Source of the DNA: JBBRUG01 sp038247995
Lineage (GTDB): Bacteria > Chloroflexota > Chloroflexia > Chloroflexales > Chloroflexaceae
Length of the DNA: 7,625 nucleotides
Reading direction: 5' to 3'
NCBI GenBank assembly: GCA_038247995.1
Contig: JBBRUG010000298.1
Coordinates: 1-7,625 of the forward strand
The notes beneath the pieces are model-generated. The model ran no database searches, was not told the origin of the DNA, and saw only the letters and a program-made list of their open reading frames with translations. This document shows, piece by piece, positions 1-6,028 of this stretch (positions within the stretch are counted from its first letter, which is position 1; each line of letters begins with the position of its first letter). The translations under genes and the position numbers were made by a program.

Positions 1-64
1 ACGCCAAAGTGGGGGGTTGCTCTCGATTTGAGCCGGTTTTTCGCGTGCAAGTGGGGAGAGAATT

Positions 65-601
65 TCATTTAGCGCCCAAAAAAATAAGCGAACGGTAAGC
101 AATCTGGACGGCGAGTGATGTGCCGGTACCACGCCGCACCAAGGCCACCATCTGGCGGGCAATATCGGCGTGAAAGGCGTGCAGTGCCGGATCGGGGGCC
201 GGCGCGGAGGTCTGAAGCGCGGCGGCCATCCGCTCGGCGAGCAGGTCGGCGGAGGTCGGCTTAACCACCGGCGCGTGCATGCCGTTGAGCCGCATAATGT
301 CCAGGGTTTTCGGACTCGTATCCGCTGTAAAAGGCAGCACCGCGACATGCGGAAAGTGCTCGCGGAGGTAGGAGCCGAAGAGCCGCCCATCCACATCACC
401 GGGAAGATGGAGATCGAGCACCACCAGCACGCGGGTTTCCGGGCACTGGTGGTGCAGCAGATCCAACGCCTCGGCGCTGGCATGGGTGACATACGTGGTG
501 ATGGATTGGTTCAGCCGCCGTGCCAGGCGTTGCGCGGCAAGGGTGATAAGCGTGCACGAATCGGCATAGTCATCAATGCCAATAATCGTAAGTGTCGGCA
601 T
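65..601 (-). CDS. Single-domain response regulator (CheY-like receiver)
   Basis: A receiver protein of 178 aa, predicted cytoplasmic, that would accept a phosphoryl group from a histidine kinase, plausibly the one encoded two genes upstream. All receiver landmarks are visible: the acidic pair D10-D11 after the first beta strand (IIGIDD), phospho-acceptor D63 in VVLDLHLPG, the switch threonine T92 in LPFTAD, and the conserved lysine K114 followed by proline (VVKPTS). The receiver ends near residue 130. The remaining 48 residues hold an Ala/Pro-rich linker and a short helical tail, with no recognisable helix-turn-helix or enzymatic output. The start is well fixed: AAGGAAGG lies at 613-606, four bases before the ATG. 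It is the last gene of the minus-strand cluster, 69 nt after the other receiver gene. Signal output is probably by protein contact, as in CheY/Spo0F types (inference). I see no terminator in the 64 bases beyond its stop. Confidence 0.85.
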   Translation of the reverse strand: MPTLTIIGIDDYADSCTLITLAAQRLARRLNQSITTYVTHASAEALDLLHHQCPETRVLVVLDLHLPGDVDGRLFGSYLREHFPHVAVLPFTADTSPKTLDIMRLNGMHAPVVKPTSADLLAERMAAALQTSAPAPDPALHAFHADIARQMVALVRRGTGTSLAVQIAYRSLIFLGAK

Positions 602-605
602 ACGG

Positions 606-613
606 CCTTCCTT
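606..613 (-). promoter_or_regulatory. Ribosome binding site of the distal receiver gene
   Basis: Read on the minus strand this is AAGGAAGG, four bases before the ATG at 601-599. It is a strong match to the 16S anti-Shine-Dalgarno complement and fixes the start of the 178-residue receiver protein. Confidence 0.7.
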
Positions 614-618
614 GTCGC

Positions 619-642
619 TGCCGGCGGATGGGTCCGTCGGCA
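619..642 (-). other. Intercistronic stem-loop between the two receiver genes
   Basis: On the minus strand the sequence reads TGCCG-A-CGG, loop ACCCAT, CCG-C-CGGCA. This is a stem of eight base pairs with one A/C mismatch and a 6-nt loop, and it is very GC-rich. It lies after the stop of the proximal receiver gene (671) and five bases before the ribosome binding site of the distal one. No U-run follows, so it is unlikely to be an intrinsic terminator. It could affect mRNA stability or differential expression within the operon (inference). Confidence 0.45.
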
Positions 643-670
643 GAATGCATCTGGTACCTATGGGTAAGAG

Positions 671-1201
671 TCAGGTCAGCACCGCTAGGGCGTCGCGGAG
701 GGCGTGCAGTGCCATCCGTTTGGAAAAGCATGCATCATAGAGTGTGTGAAACAAGGCGTCGCACGCCTGCCTGCTGTGCCGCGCTGCTGTCAGCATGGCG
801 ATCGCCCGTTCCTGTTCGGTGGGGGACAGATTGGCCAGGAGGCGGGCTGTCGTGCTCGTCGGCGTCGCCATGGTATGCACGACGGCGAAGAGGTTTTCTT
901 TGACGGACGCAAGCTCCACATTGGTATACAGTATCACCCGCATCTGCTGCCGCAGGGCGGGTCGAAACCCTAACCACAGCGCAACAACACACCCGTACTC
1001 GTTGCTGAGCAGATGGTCAATCAGGACGAGCGTTGGCGGCGGGGGCGTGGCACATGCGGTCAGCGCCTCCGTAATCGAGGGCGCTATCGCGACCGAGGCG
1101 GCACCCCAGGTCTGGAACAAGATGGCCAGCTCCTGCGCCATCCGGACCTGATCTTCCACGAGCAGGATGGTATGAGCGGGGAGATACGGTTTCTGCGGCA
1201 T
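671..1201 (-). CDS. Degenerate receiver-domain protein
   Basis: A receiver-like protein of 176 aa. The first strand carries the acidic pair E16-D17 (ILLVED), the phospho-acceptor is D62 in LVLIDHLL, and T93 (VILYTN) is the switch residue. The normally invariant lysine before proline is missing: where a Lys-Pro is expected, the protein reads M-A-T-P (T113-P114). Phosphorylation chemistry or signal transmission may therefore be altered. Residues 126-176 form a predicted helical tail rich in Ala, Arg and Leu, with no DNA-binding motif that I recognise. The ATG at 1201 is preferred because GGGAG lies six bases before it and the receiver fold begins at once. An upstream in-frame start at 1270 would overlap the kinase gene and add a charged, non-conserved extension. 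It lies 55 nt after the kinase stop, so the kinase is the obvious partner. Confidence 0.8.
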   Translation of the reverse strand: MPQKPYLPAHTILLVEDQVRMAQELAILFQTWGAASVAIAPSITEALTACATPPPPTLVLIDHLLSNEYGCVVALWLGFRPALRQQMRVILYTNVELASVKENLFAVVHTMATPTSTTARLLANLSPTEQERAIAMLTAARHSRQACDALFHTLYDACFSKRMALHALRDALAVLT

Positions 1202-1256
1202 AGGTGTCTCCCTTTCGCGCTCGTGGCGACCATCGCGTGAGCGGCAGTCGGCGTGA

Positions 1257-3146
1257 TCAGGGTGCCGCAACGGCGGGTTCTGGGTGCCGCGCCAGGATGA
1301 TCGTCACCGTCGTTCCGGCGCCCACTCCGGACTGCAGCGTCAATGCGCCGCCGGGATGATGTTCAATGACGCCACGCGAAAAGGCCAGGCCCAGGCCGAA
1401 GCCGGCAGGCGCGCGCGCATCATCAACCCCGCGCATAAACGATTGCCCCAGCCGGGCCTGGACGGCGGGATCAATGCCGGTGCCGTTGTCGCGCACCTGC
1501 AGTTCCACATGCTGATCGGTTGCGCGCGCGGTAATCGTCACCAGGCCTGTGCCATCGGGGTGCGCCCCAGCGGTATATTTCACTGCATTACCTACAACAT
1601 TTAACAGCGCGCGCATCAGCAGATCAGCATCGCCCACCACAGGCGGCAACGCACGCGGCAGATCGACGTGGATCTGCACTGGTGGGCGCAGATCGCGGGC
1701 TTGTTGATACTGCACGACCCGCATCAGCAGCGTGTCGAGGGCAATGCAGCTCAGATTGAGGGTCAGTCCACCGGCATCAAGCCGCGCCGCCGCGACAATC
1801 GTTTTGAGTAAGTTCTCGCTCATCAGTACATTTTCTTCCATGGTGGCGAGGTACGGGCGGAGGAGCGCCGCATCAGCCGGATTGAGCGTGTCCATCAACT
1901 CCTCAATGAGCGCGAGCGTCACACGGGCCGGTTGCAGCAAATTACCCATATCATGGGCAACTTCTGCAGCGCGGATCTGGCGTTGTTCCAGTTGCTCCGC
2001 CTGGAGCGCACTGAGGTGCTGTAACTGCGCGTTGGCGGCAAACACTGCCTGTTCCGCACGCCGCAACGCCGCGTTGATCTGGAGCACCTCCTGATGGCGT
2101 GCCGCTAACGTCTCCCGCGCCTGGCGTTCGGCGGTAATCACCCGTTCGCGCTCACAAAGGGTGAGCAGTTCCCGACTCACCAGGGCACAAAAAAACCAGA
2201 GCACACTGGTAAGCGCCGGTCCCGTGGCAATCACAATGGCGAGGGTTGTCCAGGCGACAATATGGCGCATAATCTGCTGCCAAAGTGGGAGCGTGCTTCG
2301 GGACGGTGGCGATGCTGCGGTGTCCTGCCAGTGCAATGGCGTTTGCCGCGTGCGATACAGCGCCAGCGTCCAGAGCGTCTGATTGAGCATCCAAAAGGGG
2401 ATGGCGGTGCGCACAAGCTCCAGATAGTGCGTCGCCTGAAAGGTGGCCCAGACAACCAGTACATCGTTGACAACCAGACAGCCAAAGCCAAGCATCCAGA
2501 GGCGGAGCGGAACCGCACGCGGATTGCCAAAGCGTGCGAAGAGCCGGCTATACCAGAATACTAAGCCGATGGTACTCTCCAGGCGAAAGACACACGCGAG
2601 CAGCGGGGGCGTCCATTGCCAGGTTGGGATGAGGGTCGGGAGCAGGAAGCGGAGTCCGACATCGAGCATCGCCATCAGAATCGCGGTATCAAGGGTGATG
2701 CGCAGCACGAGGATGGGGGGAAAACGCCAGAAGGGAACAAAGAACCCGATGCTGCAGATGAGGGCGAGATAGACCAGCACATAGCTGCCAAACCCTAGCC
2801 CTACCGACAGTGTTTCTCCAAACTGATAGGGCTGGAGGGTGAAAAGAATCGTCAGAATGTTGAGGATCTGTACGACCAGCAAGGCGGTACACGCCCATCC
2901 ATAGTGGCGATCCTGATGGCGTTGCGCCTGCTGTCGGGTGGCAATGAGCAACACGCTATTGCCGAGGAGCAGCACCATGGGCGCATAGTAGATACTGGCA
3001 TCAAAGACGGGAATGCGGGGGTCAAAGACGTGCAGCAGACACACATACACCACAACCCACCCGCAGAGCAGCCAGGCAAACCGATCAAAGAGCGTATACG
3101 TGGGGCGTTGCGGAAAGGTGGCCAGCCACCGTTGGGTCAGGTTCAT
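1257..3146 (-). CDS. Multi-pass membrane sensor histidine kinase
   Basis: An inner-membrane sensor kinase (629 aa) that should autophosphorylate on histidine and pass the phosphate to receivers such as the two encoded just downstream. Residues 1-325 hold about nine hydrophobic segments (roughly 22-40, 53-70, 83-103, 112-140, 144-168, 180-202, 215-236, 245-265, 293-324), so the signal is probably sensed in or at the membrane. A coiled coil rich in Glu, Gln and Ala (331-394) leads to the H box AEVAHDMGNLLQP, with phospho-acceptor H398. The ATPase part has the N box (LLNVVGNAVKYT, about 515-525), G1 (RDNGTGID, about 552-559) and G2 (GFGLGLAFSRG, about 582-592). There is no PAS, GAF or HAMP domain. 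The ATG at 3146 is chosen because it precedes the first membrane segment and begins 20 nt after the likely true stop of the hydrolase. An upstream in-frame ATG at 3239 would add 31 residues inside the hydrolase gene. Confidence 0.9.
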   Translation of the reverse strand: MNLTQRWLATFPQRPTYTLFDRFAWLLCGWVVVYVCLLHVFDPRIPVFDASIYYAPMVLLLGNSVLLIATRQQAQRHQDRHYGWACTALLVVQILNILTILFTLQPYQFGETLSVGLGFGSYVLVYLALICSIGFFVPFWRFPPILVLRITLDTAILMAMLDVGLRFLLPTLIPTWQWTPPLLACVFRLESTIGLVFWYSRLFARFGNPRAVPLRLWMLGFGCLVVNDVLVVWATFQATHYLELVRTAIPFWMLNQTLWTLALYRTRQTPLHWQDTAASPPSRSTLPLWQQIMRHIVAWTTLAIVIATGPALTSVLWFFCALVSRELLTLCERERVITAERQARETLAARHQEVLQINAALRRAEQAVFAANAQLQHLSALQAEQLEQRQIRAAEVAHDMGNLLQPARVTLALIEELMDTLNPADAALLRPYLATMEENVLMSENLLKTIVAAARLDAGGLTLNLSCIALDTLLMRVVQYQQARDLRPPVQIHVDLPRALPPVVGDADLLMRALLNVVGNAVKYTAGAHPDGTGLVTITARATDQHVELQVRDNGTGIDPAVQARLGQSFMRGVDDARAPAGFGLGLAFSRGVIEHHPGGALTLQSGVGAGTTVTIILARHPEPAVAAP

Positions 3147-5055
3147 CGGGCGTACCCAGGCACGAATTAGCGCGACACGGATGGTGTCGGTCGGTGTGGA
3201 CAAATGTGTACCGAGAGCAGGGCATCGCTCGTTGCCCACACGCGCACGAGCGGCGCCGTGGCATCGCGCTCAGCGTATCCCGACGAAAGATGGTATAGCC
3301 GTGAGAATAGTGGGCGGGCGGCACGACAAGCTCGGTAGGCTGCTGCACGCGCGGGTCAGGATAGTAGCGGTAGTGAAAGACACTGGTGGCGTGATCAAAG
3401 TGCATCGCAACCGGTGTTCCCGCCGTTGCACGAGCGTAGGGTCGGGAAAATCCGCGTAACGCGCGCGCCCCGTCATCACCCAGATCCCGATCATCCCGAC
3501 TATAGATACTCAGATCCTCCCGGTTCCACTGGTCGCCCCAGCGATGATCGTTATCAGCAGTGTAGTTCCACTGGGTCGCACTCAGAAGATGGGCATCAAG
3601 CGCAGCATAGTACATGGCCAGCAAACGTTCCTGGGCGCGATAGGCATCACGCCGCCGGCGACGCACCGGCGCGTTGAACGGCAGGCCAAACTCGCCAATC
3701 AGGGTCGGACAGCCCTGCATGCGCTCGTGGGCCGCCTGTTTGATCAGCCCCAGTTGTTCGACAAACATGCGCTGCACGGCTGCCACGCCAACGACGTGCC
3801 GCCCACGATAGACATCAAACGACCACCGCCGGAAGGGTCGCCGACTAAACAACGTCACGGCATCGTACCAATGGGTCGCATTGACTAGCGGCTGAAGATT
3901 GGGCGCATCCCGCTGCTGGGTCGGCAATTCACCCAACACCCCGTTCTCCACAAAAATGCAAGCATCAGGATGCACGGCATGAATCGTCTCGGCAAACCGT
4001 TGGACAAGCGGTTGGATATATCGCTGATGCGGATTCACCGGTCGTCCGGCAATGTGCCGAAAATGATCCGGCCGGAGCAAGACCGGCGTGTCGCCCTGGA
4101 GTTCCCACACCTGCGCCTCCTGCCAGATATCGGTAGCTCCGGGTTGCCAGGCGCTGACTCCCGCACGATTGAGCAGGCGTTTGCCAAACGGTAGCTGGGC
4201 CATGCCAAGGGCATAGACATACGGCACGCGACGCGGGATGCCAGCGGCAAGCACCATCCCATCAAACCCACTGAGCTGCGGCCCGTGAACAAGCGACCGC
4301 GCAGGTTGTTCCAATGAGTGACCGATGTAGCCCGTCCCAAGCTCATTGAGAAATCCGTAGCCGATAACATGGGGCAAATGACCGAGCGCAGCGGCAATCC
4401 GCTGCCCGGCAGCCAGAAAATGGCGTGGGAGAAACTGCTGAAGCGACTCGCTGCCAATACGCAGTGTTGGCGCAAATTCGTCACTGGCTAAAAAGAGCGT
4501 CGTCATCGTTCGGGCAGCAAACCGAGCACTATTGACCGTCCAGGCCATCGGTTGGTAGCGCGGCAGGCGGCGCTGCATCGTCACGGCGGCTTCGGTCGCA
4601 TCGAATGTCGCCGGATGAAGCCCCGCAAGCGTATACGTCCAATGCGGCGCGCCGTCGCCGCCGCTCCACCGGCCCCAGGCATCCTGGTGGATACCGATGA
4701 ACACCAGGATGCCATAATCGGCAGCGCGGGCAATCAGCGTCGCAAGCCAATCCAGATAACGCTCGTCGTACTGGCCGGGGCCGGCGTGTTCAACCGCCTC
4801 CCAGGGAATAATGAAACGCACGACGTTGAAGCCCCATCGGTGCAGGCGCGCAAAATGTTCGTCAGCGACGGCGCGATCGAAGGGACGGCCAATAAACGAA
4901 ACCGGTGCCGTCGGATCGAGACTCGTGGGAAGATGGGTTGCCCCGGGCGGGGTGGTGGGAAGTTTGCTACTGCCGCCGAGGTTTACACCCCGGAGCAGCA
5001 CCTTCCGCCCGTAGGGGTCAACAAACCAACCATCAGCTGTCGAGAGTATTGGCAT
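3085..5055 (-). CDS. GH5 glycoside hydrolase, GH5_12-like (glucosylceramidase/steryl-glucosidase group), 3' frameshift
   Basis: A retaining beta-glycosidase of the GH5 TIM-barrel family. Residues from the ATG at 5055: an opening typical of this group (DGWFVDPYGRKVLLRGVNLGG, about 8-28), HQDAWGRWSGGDGAPHWT (123-140), acid/base E238 in GFLNELG, nucleophile E455 in LIGEFGLPF, and WNREDLSIYSRDD (511-523). From about 535 it enters the small beta domain that follows the barrel (GFSRPYARATAGTPV). These signatures recall fungal GH5_12 enzymes that split glucosylceramide or steryl glucosides, so a glycolipid substrate is inferred. There is no signal peptide or membrane segment, so it appears cytoplasmic. 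The open frame runs to 3085, but after residue 595 it becomes Arg/Cys-rich. Another frame continues plausibly to a TAA at 3169-3167, giving about 629 aa and leaving 20 nt before the kinase gene. A TTG at 5076 is in frame, but the ATG fits the conserved N-terminus better. Confidence 0.85.
   Translation of the reverse strand: MPILSTADGWFVDPYGRKVLLRGVNLGGSSKLPTTPPGATHLPTSLDPTAPVSFIGRPFDRAVADEHFARLHRWGFNVVRFIIPWEAVEHAGPGQYDERYLDWLATLIARAADYGILVFIGIHQDAWGRWSGGDGAPHWTYTLAGLHPATFDATEAAVTMQRRLPRYQPMAWTVNSARFAARTMTTLFLASDEFAPTLRIGSESLQQFLPRHFLAAGQRIAAALGHLPHVIGYGFLNELGTGYIGHSLEQPARSLVHGPQLSGFDGMVLAAGIPRRVPYVYALGMAQLPFGKRLLNRAGVSAWQPGATDIWQEAQVWELQGDTPVLLRPDHFRHIAGRPVNPHQRYIQPLVQRFAETIHAVHPDACIFVENGVLGELPTQQRDAPNLQPLVNATHWYDAVTLFSRRPFRRWSFDVYRGRHVVGVAAVQRMFVEQLGLIKQAAHERMQGCPTLIGEFGLPFNAPVRRRRRDAYRAQERLLAMYYAALDAHLLSATQWNYTADNDHRWGDQWNREDLSIYSRDDRDLGDDGARALRGFSRPYARATAGTPVAMHFDHATSVFHYRYYPDPRVQQPTELVVPPAHYSHGYTIFRRDTLSAMPRRRSCACGQRAMPCSRYTFVHTDRHHPCRANSCLGTPDEPDPTVAGHLSATPHVYAL
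3167..3271 (-). other. Probable frameshift site and original C-terminal tail of the GH5 gene
   Basis: The frame from 5055 reads HGYTIFRRDTLSA and then MPRRRSCACGQR, which is unlike a beta-domain end. If one base is missing between 3271 and 3268 (minus-strand CTGAGCGCGATG), the next frame gives RDATAPLVRVWATSDALLSV and a short tail, ending at TAA 3169-3167. This alternating hydrophobic stretch fits the last strands of the C-terminal beta domain, and the stop then falls before the kinase ATG. The cause could be a sequencing or assembly error or a real mutation. No homopolymer or slippery heptamer is present, so programmed shifting is unlikely. Confidence 0.65.
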
Positions 5056-5143
5056 CGCGTGTCCCGAGTGCGTCAAAGGAACGAAGGGAGTAAAAAGAGT
5101 GCAGGTGTGTGCCAGTCAGGCGGTGGTTTGGGGCCGCGAGCTC

Positions 5144-5155
5144 CGCAGAACTGCG
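5144..5155. promoter_or_regulatory. Short dyad upstream of the GH5 gene
   Basis: CGCAG-AA-CTGCG is a perfect 5-bp inverted repeat with a 2-nt centre, about 90 bases before the hydrolase start. It could be an operator half-site pair, but dyads of this size also arise by chance in GC-rich DNA. I find no convincing -35/-10 pair between 5218 and 5056, so the hydrolase is probably transcribed from the promoter at 5735-5707. Confidence 0.2.
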
Positions 5156-5217
5156 CATCCATCGGGGGCGCTGCGGGAAAGAGCGCTAGGCGAAGCGGTT
5201 AGCTGGGAAGTGGAAAT

Positions 5218-5565
5218 CTACGCTGACGGCTCGTACGCGGAGCGTTTCAGCCGCAAGGTTGCATGACGGCTGGCAGACGGCTGTGCGTAATCTGCGGGTG
5301 CTGCTGGCTGATCCACGCCTGGAGTTGTTGCGCACCACACGCGGTGAACCTGCGGCATCGGCGCGTTTCGCGGAGTACCGCTGACATCGCGCAGCAGCAC
5401 CTCGCCATCAGCAAGCTTCGGATATTCCAGCAACGTCGCAAAGGAGTCGCTCGTACCGTGAATCGTAATAGACGAATCGGCACGGATCAACAGCTCCAGA
5501 CCCTCACGGGCAAAGGGATGATCGTCGGCGATCATGACCTGAATTAGTGGTTGGTCAGGTGTCAT
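5218..5565 (-). pseudogene. Truncated, frameshifted NarL/FixJ-type response regulator
   Basis: The first 70 or so residues from the ATG at 5565 are a receiver start typical of NarL-type regulators: IQVMIADDHPFAREGLELLI (acidic pair D14-D15) and the phospho-acceptor strand LLRDVSGTPR (D60). After PQVHRVW the frame loses sense and stops at 5218. The next frame over the same DNA reads QLQAWISQQHPQI, which looks like the receiver's next helix and strand, so a frameshift near 5330-5340 is likely. The switch Thr/Ser, the conserved Lys and the entire LuxR-type helix-turn-helix are absent, and I see no remnant of them before the hydrolase gene. Upstream in-frame codons to 5718 overlap the promoter and carry no receiver homology, so 5565 is the sensible start. 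The remnant sits first in the minus-strand cluster, which may once have been controlled by this regulator (inference). Confidence 0.6.
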
Positions 5566-5706
5566 GGGTGCTTTCAGGGACGGCGACAACACCCAGCCCG
5601 GATGCGCTGCGCATGTCGCGTCAATGAGCCACCAGATCAGGATGCGGCGTGGGATCTCCGCGGTGGGGGAAGCGGAAAAAGTAAAAACAGTGTTAATCGC
5701 CGGGGC

Positions 5707-5735
5707 AGTATACGCCAATCGATGCGCCGGCGCAA
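5707..5735 (-). promoter_or_regulatory. Sigma-70-type promoter for the minus-strand cluster
   Basis: On the minus strand, TTGCGC (5735-5730) and TATACT (5712-5707) are separated by exactly 17 bases. The -10 box matches the consensus at five of six positions, the -35 at three. Transcription would start near 5700, giving a leader of about 135 nt before the ATG at 5565. It is the best promoter candidate upstream of the hydrolase, kinase and receiver genes. Confidence 0.5.
5723..5734. promoter_or_regulatory. 12-bp palindrome overlapping the -35 box (candidate operator)
   Basis: TGCGCCGGCGCA is a perfect palindrome covering most of the -35 hexamer and the start of the spacer of the minus-strand promoter. 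A second short palindrome, GTGATCAC, lies at 5736-5743, immediately upstream of the -35. Such placement suits a repressor or activator site, but the GC content makes chance palindromes fairly common. Confidence 0.35.
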
Positions 5736-5787
5736 GTGATCACCAGTGCTATCATCTCATTGTGAGCTACGTGAGAGGTTAGCGATC

Positions 5788-5812
5788 GGGGATCGGGGAG
5801 CAGGGGGCAGGG
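5788..5812 (+). other. Potential G-quadruplex
   Basis: Four G-runs, GGGG (5788-5791), GGGG (5795-5798), GGGGG (5803-5807) and GGG (5810-5812), are separated by loops of 3, 4 and 2 bases. This satisfies the usual consensus of four runs of at least three G with loops of 1-7. More G-rich purine sequence follows to about 5842. It lies about 50-80 bases upstream of the -35 box of the minus-strand promoter. A regulatory role is unproven. Confidence 0.5.
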
Positions 5813-5906
5813 TTCAGGAAGCGGGGGTTGAGGATGAGGAGGAACCGATCAGGACGCGGAAACCGAACGGGTATGGCATACTGCCTCCAAGTGGATATTC
5901 GCACAT

Positions 5907-5943
5907 ATCCTCACGAAGGCGTGCGTGGCGTGAGCGTGACAAC
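5907..5943 (+). repeat. 37-bp direct repeat, copy 1, with hairpin
   Basis: The copy begins ATCCTCACGAAGGCG and ends GCGTGACAAC. It matches copy 2 (5975-6011) at 33 of 37 positions. CTCACG (5910-5915) and CGTGAG (5929-5934) form a perfect 6-bp stem with a 13-nt loop. Confidence 0.65.
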
Positions 5944-5974
5944 CTCGAAGCGGCGGGCGTGCATCGAGATCAAG

Positions 5975-6011
5975 ATCCTCACGAAGGCGCTCGGGGCGTG
6001 GGCGTGACAAC
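5975..6011 (+). repeat. 37-bp direct repeat, copy 2, with hairpin
   Basis: This copy lies 68 bases after copy 1 and differs at four positions, three in the loop and one in the stem. The stem change (CGTGAG to CGTGGG at 5997-6002) turns an A-U pair into a G-U pair, so RNA folding with CTCACG (5978-5983) is kept. It ends eight bases before the ribosome binding site of the CPBP gene. Confidence 0.65.
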
Positions 6012-6018
6012 AGATGAT

Positions 6019-6023
6019 AAGGA
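6019..6023 (+). promoter_or_regulatory. Ribosome binding site deciding the CPBP start
   Basis: AAGGA lies five bases before the ATG at 6029. It favours that start over the in-frame ATGs at 6014 and 6023, the second of which overlaps the site itself. Confidence 0.55.
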
Positions 6024-6028
6024 TGCAA

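Larger units (their letters stand above)
5566..6028. other. Divergent intergenic region without a gene
   Basis: About 460 bases between the minus-strand regulator remnant and the plus-strand protease gene. It contains the minus-strand promoter and about 140 nt of its leader, a G-tract cluster, and two 37-bp repeats, all listed separately. Open frames crossing it on either strand (for example plus 5746-6282 and minus 6400-5849) have no recognisable domain and run antisense or out of frame to the protease gene. No tRNA or other structured RNA is recognised. Confidence 0.6.

Noticed and set aside
1..64. Terminator after the last minus-strand gene
   Set aside because: No stem-loop followed by a T-run can be seen in the short stretch available, and the transcript may continue beyond the window.
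1202..1270. Earlier in-frame start of the degenerate receiver at 1270
   Set aside because: The 23 extra residues are charged, overlap the kinase stop, and precede a good ribosome binding site for the ATG at 1201.
3147..3239. Upstream start of the histidine kinase at 3239
   Set aside because: The extra 31 residues lie within the hydrolase gene. The ATG at 3146 follows the likely hydrolase stop and precedes the first membrane segment.
3255..3275. Programmed ribosomal frameshift in the GH5 gene
   Set aside because: There is no slippery heptamer or homopolymer at the site. A simple indel or sequencing error is a better explanation.
5056..5076. TTG start of the GH5 gene at 5076
   Set aside because: The seven added residues are not part of the family opening, and an ATG at 5055 begins right at the conserved start.
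4552..5202. Plus-strand open frame of 216 codons
   Set aside because: It lies opposite the conserved N-terminal half of the GH5 gene, and its translation is Arg/Gly-rich and domain-free.
5907..6011. CRISPR array
   Set aside because: There are only two imperfect copies, with a 31-base gap, no further units and no cas genes.
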